This document shows positions 8,921 through 14,384 of a stretch of 23,090 bases of DNA, one piece after another. Numbering within the stretch: position 1 is the stretch's first letter; each line of letters starts with the position of its first letter. The position numbers were made by a program, and so were the translations under genes. The notes beneath the pieces were generated by a model, which made no database searches, was not told the origin of the DNA, and worked only from the letters and a program-made list of their open reading frames with translations. Origin of the DNA: Cristatella mucedo (Eukaryota > Bryozoa > Phylactolaemata > Cristatellidae); contig WPIO01000578.1 in NCBI GenBank assembly GCA_009760855.2, forward strand, positions 1-23,090. Reading direction: 5' to 3'.

Positions 8921-8935
8921 CTTTATATAGGAAAG
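8921..8935 (+). promoter_or_regulatory. Start-proximal motif ctttatataggaaag, paralog copy 3
   Basis: It is preceded by atttcttaaa and ends directly before the ATG at 8936. The extended string cttaaactttatatagg recurs before the copies at 9587 (slightly changed) and 9868, so upstream DNA was duplicated with the genes. Confidence 0.6.
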
Positions 8936-9448
8936 ATGGATCAAAAATTTTCGAGGATTCTTGATTGTGACTGTGCTCAAGCGATGTCGAGAGTATTTTG
9001 TAGTTTTTCAAAGATGGCTTCTTATGCTAGCAAAGAGCTTCGCAGGAGTATTTATTTATTAGATGATTCAAAATTTTCTGTTCTTTTACAGATTTGTGAT
9101 GCAAATGATATATGTAAAAGAAAAAAGATGGAACATTTGAAAGAAGAATCAAAATATGAAAAACTCATTGAAGGTTTGAGACGTAAATATAGTCTTTTTG
9201 GAAATATTAATATGATAAGGGATGGAGCTAAAGAAGAGGTGGAAAAGATTTATGAAAACATTTCAAGAATTCTTTGTTGCAGTGATGCTTTAGAAGTTGG
9301 AAAAGTTATGTTTGGCTTTAACACTATTAACATCATTCCTTCAGATTTTTATAAGAGTCTTTATGGATTAGATGATTCAAGAATTTCCGACCTTTTAGAT
9401 ATTTGTGATGCACTTGATACATGTAGAAAAGTAAAATGGAATATTTAG
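8936..9448 (+). CDS. Two-unit fusion of the paralogous family, copies 3 and 4
   Basis: This 170-residue frame contains two family units head to tail. Unit one has MDQKFSRILDCDCAQAMSRV and LLDDSKFSVLLQICDANDIC. After a charged linker, unit two has ISRILCCSDALEVGKVMFGF and GLDDSRISDLLDICDALDTC. The near-identical LDDSxxSxLLxICDAxD blocks define the family. Unit one continues with a KKMEHLKEESKYEKL helix, but unit two ends early in KVKWNI. The DNA just after encodes a similar tail (MEYLEAKSNY) in another frame, so one small indel near 9430 cut the second tail. The fusion itself looks intact. Single-unit neighbours suggest it arose when an intergenic stop and start were lost after tandem duplication. 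Confidence 0.6.
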   Translation: MDQKFSRILDCDCAQAMSRVFCSFSKMASYASKELRRSIYLLDDSKFSVLLQICDANDICKRKKMEHLKEESKYEKLIEGLRRKYSLFGNINMIRDGAKEEVEKIYENISRILCCSDALEVGKVMFGFNTINIIPSDFYKSLYGLDDSRISDLLDICDALDTCRKVKWNI

Positions 9449-9521
9449 AAGCAAAATCTAATTACGTTCAATTTTTTCCATTTGGTGCAAAAAAAACAAT
9501 ATGCTTAATTTATTTCTTTAA

Positions 9522-9556
9522 TTTTTAGATATTTGTGTTAAATGTAAAAAAAATCA
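9522..9556 (+). pseudogene. Fragment of the paralogous family
   Basis: The string ttttagatatttgtg followed by ttaaatgt repeats the DNA of the LLDICDA block at about 9391-9412 (cttttagatatttgtgatgc) without an adjoining frame. It is a leftover of another tandem copy between the units at 8936 and 9587. Confidence 0.35.
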
Positions 9557-9574
9557 ATTAAACAATTCTTAAAT

Positions 9575-9586
9575 CTTATATAGGAA
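9575..9586 (+). promoter_or_regulatory. Start-proximal motif cttatataggaa, paralog copy 5
   Basis: This TATATAGGAA example touches the ATG at 9587, with the shared upstream ttcttaaat element at 9566-9574. Confidence 0.6.
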
Positions 9587-9814
9587 ATGGATTTTGATGA
9601 AAAGTTTGAAAAGGTTCTTGGGAATTGTGATGCTCGTAAAAGAATGCTTTCAATTTGTTTTCGTCTGTTAGGATGGCACGGGCCTGAATCTGTTGTTAAT
9701 TTTAAATCTTATAAAATGTTAAAAGAATTAGACCCAATATTTATTGACACGCTTCTTGTTATTACTAATCATTATGAAAGTATTGATAAATCAATGATGA
9801 AATTAGAAGATTAG
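9587..9814 (+). CDS. Small paralogous protein, copy 5 (unrecognised)
   Basis: An intact 75-residue member, MDFDEKFEKVLGNCDARKRMLSIC at its start and YKMLKELDPIFIDTLLVITNHYESIDKSMMKLED at its end. Its opening resembles copy 1, while its N-terminal Cys-Asp-Ala spacing resembles copies 3 and 4, so it links the two subtypes. The C-terminal block keeps L-D-x3-I-D-x-L-L but has replaced the usual Ile-Cys-Asp-Ala with ITNH. The next copy begins 53 bp after its stop. Confidence 0.6.
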   Translation: MDFDEKFEKVLGNCDARKRMLSICFRLLGWHGPESVVNFKSYKMLKELDPIFIDTLLVITNHYESIDKSMMKLED

Positions 9815-9849
9815 GCTCGAAAATTAGATTCTATTAAACAATCTTAAAC

Positions 9850-9867
9850 TTTATATAGGAAAGAAAG
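9850..9867 (+). promoter_or_regulatory. Start-proximal motif ctttatataggaaagaaag, paralog copy 6
   Basis: The TATATAGGAAAG core is as at 8921, with an extra aaag before the ATG at 9868. The upstream aatcttaaa matches the other duplicated leaders. Confidence 0.6.
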
Positions 9868-10112
9868 ATGGATCAACAAGTTTCAAGAATTCTTTGCCGT
9901 GAATATGGTGTAAGAATTGCAAAAATGTTTTGTGGTTTTGAAGATGACACTCCATACATCCCTACAGATCTTTATAAGTATATATCTTTAAACTACCCGC
10001 ACCAAAAATTTGGGTTATTTTAGATGTTTGTGATGCATATGATAAAATGAAAAAAAAAAAAAAAAATATACAACAGCATTTGATAAATCTCATTAAATAT
10101 TTGATGATGTAA
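9868..10112 (+). pseudogene. Paralogous family copy 6, frameshifted
   Basis: The frame opens MDQQVSRILCREYGVRIAKMF and LYKYIS, closely matching copy 4, but ends at TAG 10021-10023. The second family block continues in another frame from about 10014 (ILDVCDAYDKM) into a 15-base A run and a tail that stops at 10110-10112. One indel around 10000 and a possibly unstable A run at 10050 account for the break. It could be a real pseudogene or a sequencing error in homopolymers. Confidence 0.6.
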
Positions 10113-10180
10113 AAACAAAAAAACTAATCATTTTTACATATAAGAAGTTTCCTTTTTATATATTAAATAATTTATAAGTA

Positions 10181-10191
10181 TATTATAGAAA
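10181..10191 (+). promoter_or_regulatory. Start-proximal motif tattatagaaa, paralog copy 7
   Basis: It directly precedes the ATG at 10192 of a broken copy and has the same form as the motifs at 8311 and 11001. Confidence 0.5.
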
Positions 10192-10472
10192 ATGGAAGAT
10201 GAAATTGATAAGATACTTTAGTGTTATCATTCAAGGGCTATATTTTTTGTCGATATTAAAAATACATCCTTATCCTTCTGGTGATTATAGCAATTATAGT
10301 TTTTAGAAGATTTTATAGTACTATGAAAGAACTAGATAGAAAAACTATTGATTGTCTTTTAGAGATCTGTAATGCTTCTAATAAGATGAAAGAAGCTTGT
10401 ACACAATTAACAGGTCGTACTTGTTTTTCCATTTCCATTTTAATTATTGATATTGAAAACATTACTTTTTAA
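10192..10472 (+). pseudogene. Paralogous family copy 7, broken
   Basis: A start (MEDEIDKIL, like copy 1) is followed at codon 10 by TAG 10219-10221, and the middle is degraded with further stops. The second family block survives in another frame as TMKELDRKTIDCLLEICNASNKM (10319-10387), which keeps L-D-x4-I-D-x-L-L-x-I-C-x-A. This is the most decayed copy and lies next to the intact gene at 10499. Confidence 0.55.
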
Positions 10473-10484
10473 TTTATATTTCTT

Positions 10485-10498
10485 TTTTTATATAGGAA
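10485..10498 (+). promoter_or_regulatory. Start-proximal motif tttttatataggaa
   Basis: A T-rich run followed by TATATAGGAA touches the ATG at 10499. It is the best example of the motif and also the one that looks most like a 3' splice acceptor (polypyrimidine, then AG). Confidence 0.6.
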
Positions 10499-10972
10499 AT
10501 GCAGAACGACGTTACCGATCCCAATCTTGCTACTAGTGCTACTCTCCTGAAGTCATACGTTGATTATCTTGTTAGGTCAAGAATGACTGCATACGACCAG
10601 CAAACACTTGATTCAGATATTTCAGTTATGACTGACAATTCGGTTAAGAAATTCTATCTCGATGAATGTGATATCGAGGCTCAAAAGATTATAACCGCAG
10701 GTCTAACTGATGTAACAGCTAATCTTGAATCTACTGTTAGATCTAAAGTCGATGCACTTCTTGACGATCCTTCTGAAATCTCTGGCTACACAACTTGGAT
10801 TTCATCTCAACTTCCAACACTCTCAACAGTTATCACAGGCGTGTCAGGAGTTAAACCAGATATCTCTGGAATTGTTAAAGATGAATGTTATGCGGTTGTT
10901 GCTGATCTAGCTGACGGTGTTAGCTCAAGACAAAAGGCAACTGCTGCAGCTATAGAGCCACAATCAGCATAA
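10499..10972 (+). CDS. Intact 157-aa protein, Ser/Thr/Asp-rich (unrecognised)
   Basis: It is fully open from ATG to TAA with no lesion, in contrast to most of its neighbours. Its codon use is clearly more G/C at third positions than the surrounding genes. The N-terminus (MQNDVTDPNLATSATLLKSY) leads into long helical-looking segments with spaced hydrophobics (VDYLVRSRMTAYDQQTL; AQKIITAGLTDVTANLE), then a Gly/Ser/Val-rich part and a C-terminal ATAAAIEPQSA. No signal peptide, transmembrane helix or cysteine cluster. The balanced codon use and preserved frame fit a highly expressed virion structural or scaffold-like protein, or a gene acquired more recently; that is inference only. It follows the broken paralog copy and is followed by the gene at 11010. 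Confidence 0.7.
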   Translation: MQNDVTDPNLATSATLLKSYVDYLVRSRMTAYDQQTLDSDISVMTDNSVKKFYLDECDIEAQKIITAGLTDVTANLESTVRSKVDALLDDPSEISGYTTWISSQLPTLSTVITGVSGVKPDISGIVKDECYAVVADLADGVSSRQKATAAAIEPQSA

Positions 10973-11000
10973 TTAATTTAATTAAAACAAAATAAACAGT

Positions 11001-11009
11001 ATTATAGAA
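11001..11009 (+). promoter_or_regulatory. Start-proximal motif attatagaa
   Basis: It touches the ATG at 11010 and is identical to the motif at 8311. Its upstream sequence is A-rich rather than T-rich, which argues against all of these being splice acceptors. Confidence 0.5.
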
Positions 11010-11404
11010 ATGGGAATTGAAACAAGGAGTAGGGATTGCCTTAATGAAGTTCAAGGTCAACAACATTCAAATTTTAAGATTTGTTCATATCCTATGGGTA
11101 GAATTGAAGACATTAAATCAACATTACTAAACGCTGTTAAACTAGTTATTGAATACAAGGCTTTAAGAATCAATCACTCTGAACCAGAGATTGCAAACAT
11201 ATTTAGTAAAGTAAGAGATGGATCAATCTTTGAAGAGTTTCTCAATGACTTAAAAAAAAATAGAAAAAAATAAATAAAATTAAATCAGAAGCTTACTCTA
11301 AAAAAATAGAACTAACAAAACAAATAAAAAAAGAAATAGATCAAGGAAAAGACTTTGAACCTCCGGAAGAGTTGATTGAAGAGACTATGGATTGGTGGAT
11401 CTAA
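11010..11404 (+). pseudogene. Unrecognised ~130-codon gene, single frameshift
   Basis: The first frame runs 11010-11273 (87 residues; starts MGIETRSRDCLNEVQ, then helical segments such as DIKSTLLNAVKLVIEYKAL) and stops inside an A-rich run. In a second frame, open across 11276-11404, the text continues with KKIELTKQIKKEIDQGKDF and an acidic end EELIEETMDWWI. The two parts fit one gene with a basic, probably coiled-coil middle and a Trp-Trp C-terminus. The break lies in homopolymer A at about 11251-11275, so a sequencing error is as likely as a true lesion. No domain recognised. Confidence 0.5.
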
Positions 11405-11420
11405 ATATTTACAAAAAAAG

Positions 11421-11446
11421 ATTATAGAAATTTTTATATAGAAAAA
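11421..11446 (+). promoter_or_regulatory. Double start motif before the membrane gene
   Basis: gattatagaaa (11420-11430) and tttttatatagaaaaa (11431-11446) occur in tandem before the ATG at 11447. This is the only gene with two copies of the motif. Confidence 0.45.
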
Positions 11447-11846
11447 ATGCCAGATGTGAGAAAAGATTTTGCTTTTAAAAAATATGAAGAGACTGTTCAG
11501 TTTAATAAAAAAAATTAGGGGATGCCTAATTAATCTAACAACAGCTAGATATGTAATTAGATTTATAAATATAGTAATAGCATTAGGAGTAACTGTTTCA
11601 GGTACTTATATTCAAGTAATACCATCTATTAGCCATGCTGTAACTTTCTTTTCAGCTCTATCTGTAATGTTTGTTTCAGTTGAAGGTGTTCTATCAGAAA
11701 TAGACTAACGTAAAAGAAATGCTTTATGTTCCAACTCTGAAATTATCTCATTGAATACTAACGCTTTATCTGATGATGAAATTACAAAGGAAGAGTTTGA
11801 AGGAATTGTACTAGCAAACTCACAAACTGAAATTAATGTTGACTAA
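11447..11846 (+). pseudogene. Two-helix membrane protein, frameshifted
   Basis: The start frame (MPDVRKDFAFKKYEETVQF) ends at TAG about 11516 after an A run. The gene continues in the neighbouring frame with two hydrophobic segments, about FINIVIALGVTVSGTY (11560-11610) and HAVTFFSALSVMFVSVEGV (11634-11690). A TAA at 11706-11708 interrupts this frame, and an acidic tail (SDDEITKEEFEGIV) then follows to TAA 11844-11846. The predicted product is about 130 residues with two transmembrane helices and a short loop, suited to a small virion or host-membrane protein; no family recognised. Its 3' end overlaps the 3' end of the minus-strand integrase by 14 bp. Confidence 0.5.
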
Positions 11847-12699
11847 TAACTTGTAACTCCTCTCTAACAAAAAAACTTCTCTATCATTTAAAAAAAATCT
11901 AGCTGGTTGTTGTTCTTACAATACCATTATTCTAACAATAGTATGTTTTGTTAAACTCCATATCGCATCTGTAGCTCTTTTTTCTTTTTTCATCTTCTCC
12001 CTCACCCTCTTCTAATAAATACCTAACACTTGTTCCAAGTTCTACTAGCTTTTTCCCATGATATTTCGATTTCTTTAGTTTTTACCTTTTTTATCGCCTT
12101 TGCAGGTTCTTCACCAATCATTTTTGTAGCACTATTATTTAGATACTCAATGATCTTTGGTAGATTATCAACCAACTCTTTATTTCTAGTATAGTCTTCT
12201 TTATTAATACTTTCTAATTATTTTTTCATACTGAGCAATGAATGCTCTCTCAGCAACTGTTCTATTCATTCTTTCAACTAATGCAGCACTCTTTTTAGTA
12301 GTACCATTGATGATTTTGTGTTTCATGTTTTTTCATTTCTTTAGCAAACTCACCTGTAAATTCTGACCCAGGATCAACATTCATTTTCTTTGGCCATTTC
12401 AAAGGACCTTTACTGTAGATATCTATTATTGCTTTTTTTTTTACTTCTTTAGAAGACTTTGTTTTATGAGGTCTTGATTCTTTATATCTACTAGCAACAT
12501 CAATAACACTCAAAGCATATTTATATCCAGAATCATTAGGCATGTATAAAAATGTCTGCTTGAGGATTTTCATTAGGCTCAACAATATTAAAGAAACCTT
12601 GTGGAATGTTCTTTGGTCTTGGTTTGAATACTTGACTTATATCTGAGTCAGGATTAAATCTACCTTCTTTTTTCTTTCATTTAGAGTTAAGAACGACAT
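11833..12699 (-). pseudogene. Retroviral-type (DDE) integrase of Polinton/Maverick type, broken
   Basis: This would insert the linear element into host DNA. Read on the minus strand: an N-terminal part with KPRPKNIPQGFFNIVEPN; the rve catalytic core with first Asp in VIDVASRY (about 12485-12508), second Asp in VDPGSEF (about 12358-12378) and Glu in VERMNRT (12258-12278); a helical region with LVDNLPKIIEYLNN; and a C-terminal SH3/chromo-like part with VRYLLEEGE, RATDAIWSL and finally FVREELQVI (about 11852-11868). About 289 codons, near family length, with all three catalytic residues present. Breaks: frame changes near 12680, 12545, 12320, 12210 and 12050, an in-frame stop near 11915 and a last shift near 11870. 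The start at 12699 is chosen because ctatag lies just before it, facing the divergent cysteine-rich gene. Confidence 0.85.
11847..11900. other. Convergent gene end region
   Basis: The + strand membrane gene stops at 11846. The last conserved integrase residues (FVREEL, minus strand) lie within this stretch. No hairpin terminator or separate spacer exists; the two 3' ends share the same DNA. Confidence 0.5.
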
Positions 12700-12709
12700 T
12701 CTATAGAGA
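12700..12709. promoter_or_regulatory. Divergent start-motif core TCTATAGA
   Basis: The 10 bases between the two divergent ATGs (complement 12697-12699, and 12710-12712) contain TCTATAGA, which is its own reverse complement. Each gene therefore has CTATAGA or CTATAGAGA directly before its ATG, the same kind of motif as on the other genes. Confidence 0.55.
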
Positions 12710-13119
12710 ATGGAAACATTTTGTGATACATGCTTAAGCACATTTAATGAAGTTGAATACCTTGAAACAGGTCATCCATATTGTAAACCAAAAAGAAAAA
12801 ACCAAAACCGGAATATGAAATACGTTGTTGTATCTGTGATAAAGATATGGAAGAAAAACTGAATTTTTATTCTAACCTTTTTCGTAACAACCACTGCATA
12901 ATCTGTTCGTACTGCAACATAAATTCTAATTATTATATAAAAAAGAAAAACCAACTAAACTGTATTTACTGGTTAAGAAACACTTAAAAAAAACAATGTT
13001 GTTCTACTTCTTTACATCATTGTTTAGATCATGAAGCCATTTGTTCTATTTCTAAATTATTTCCGGTTGTTAAAGGTAAGCACAAAGCAACAAAGATAAA
13101 AAGAGTTAATAGTTTTTAA
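12710..13119 (+). pseudogene. Cysteine-rich zinc-finger-like gene, frameshifted
   Basis: The frame opens METFCDTCLSTF and includes GHPYC. A frame change at about 12790-12800 then continues into CCICDKDMEEKLNFY and HCIICSYCNINSNYYI, reaching TAA 12985-12987. A further frame change in an A run (about 12985-12997) allows continuation with CCSTSLHHCLDH up to TAA 13117-13119. The Cys-x2-Cys, Cys-Cys-x-Cys and Cys-x2-Cys-x2-Cys spacing suggests one or two zinc ribbons or a RING-like fold, as expected for a small DNA-binding or ubiquitin-related protein. The fragments are too broken to choose. It ends 17 bp before the end of the convergent fibre-like gene. Confidence 0.5.
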
Positions 13120-13136
13120 TAGTTCATTTACACTTT

Positions 13137-13985
13137 TCAGGTGGGTACATAACTAACTAATAGGTTCACCTTTAATTTTCCTGTACTATCAACGAAGTAA
13201 TACTCTGTAGGTAACCTACTAAAATATACATAGTATTTTAAGTTAACACCTGTTGAAGAAGTATTTATAGCTCTTACATCACCAGATACTAGTGTCGTAT
13301 CACTATTAGATCTAAGGAACACACAATTAGAAGATCCTACAACCATTACGTTCAGGATTATTATAGGTGGAGCAGTTTTGTTTGTCCACGAGTAAGGAGT
13401 TAACAGATTTAGTATTGGGTTCAATGCTTTAGGGTCCATTGAGATTGAAATTACTTCCGTTATGTTTTAAGTGTTTTATCTACGTAATTCTTTGCTGCAA
13501 CGTCAGAAGGATTTACAGGCTCTGAAACATTAGCAATTGAATACCCACCCATATTGATATTTGTTGTTGAAGGATAATTCTTTAGTAATACATCTCTTTT
13601 CATTCCTCCATAAGTAACACAATAGTCGTCGTTTAGTACTACTGGATTAGTATTACCAGAATTCCAATATGTGGATGTTATAGCAAAACTATTCATGTTT
13701 AAATCTCCTAGCATTGTATCCCCGGTTTTTGTAGCATAATTATTTACTTGACTAATATTTACTCCATCGGTAGGGTTAACACCTGCCCCTAGATTTGTAA
13801 TACGTTTACCACCAAGATTCATTGTTATTCCTGAATTGACAACAAAGTTAGCGTCTGCATAGGCCTTTGTAACAGCGTCATAGTCATTTACAGGATCAGC
13901 TAAATTTAGAATTCTATTACCATTTGCATCAAGATCAGAAAGAATGAATCCATTATTCTTCGACACATAGTCCTTGTTGTGACAT
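13137..13985 (-). pseudogene. Fibre-like protein with phage tail-fibre-type repeats, frameshifted
   Basis: Three imperfect repeats are seen: ANGNRILNLADPVNDYDAVT (with KAYAD after it), GGKRITNLGAGVNPTDGVN, and GGYSIANVSEPVNPSDVAAK followed by NYVDK. In phages, the G-x2-I-x-N-L-x3-x4-DA-x2-K-x-Y-V-D unit builds trimeric tail-fibre shafts. The second half, in another frame from about 13475 down to the TGA at 13137-13139, is a separate domain rich in Asn/Ser/Val (NVMVVGSSNCVFLRSNSD) that could be the distal head. The ATG at 13985 is preceded by attatttagg, a form of the element start motif, but is followed by a frame change within about 12 codons; a GTG-opened frame from 13996 covers the same protein. 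The likely role is a virion attachment fibre, which is inference. Confidence 0.6.
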
Positions 13986-14384
13986 TTTTTGTTCACCTAA
14001 ATAATTATTTATTAATATTTTAGATTTCTCCAACATTTCTTTAACCACTAGAACAATTCTTACAAATCTAAGTGGATGTTCTTCTTCAACTAATTGTATC
14101 TCTACTTTTTTCATATAGTATTTGATATCATAACCAAAACTTTTTTTATTGTTAAAACGGCCATATTCAGAAATTATATCAAATTCGAATTCAAAGTACT
14201 TCTCATCCTTAAGTATAGACATAAAAAGAGGTTCGCGTATTGGTATATCAAATTCATAAGTCGTTGTAATTCTAACTGTTCCTGCAGCAACATAGTCTTT
14301 AGGTATATCATAGCAATTCAAACCTGGAACTAGTATTTCAAATTCACTATAAAAACATCTGCTAAGCTTAAAGACGTGTAAACC
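13953..14384 (-). pseudogene. C-terminal part of an unknown gene, cut by the satellite
   Basis: About 143 residues of ordinary, non-repetitive protein run from the satellite edge to a TAA at 13953-13955. Recognisable stretches are CFYSEFEILVPGLNCYD, RITTTYEFDIPIREPLFMS, FEFDIISEYGRF and IQLVEEEHPLRFVRIVLV. The alternating pattern suggests beta strands followed by a helical end. It overlaps the start of the fibre-like gene by about 33 bp. All upstream sequence is satellite, so the N-terminus and start are missing. The open frame continues for over 2200 codons into the satellite only because that DNA has no stops. A virion protein is possible by position; no family recognised. Confidence 0.55.

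Noticed and set aside
10050-10066. Poly-A tail of a retroposed gene
   Set aside because: The A run lies inside a member of the paralogous family, with homologous sequence continuing on its far side, so it is internal homopolymer and not a 3' tail.
4192-11846. Bacteriophage or bacterial operon
   Set aside because: There are no Shine-Dalgarno sites before the starts, the AGGAA in the motif is part of a longer TATATAGGAA with variable spacing, the polymerase and integrase are of Polinton type, and the flanks are eukaryotic. The tail-fibre-like gene alone is not enough.
12772-12954. Minus-strand hydrophobic frame MVFLFYIIIR
   Set aside because: It is the reverse of the Lys-rich and Cys-rich + strand gene; Lys codons read backwards give Phe/Leu runs.
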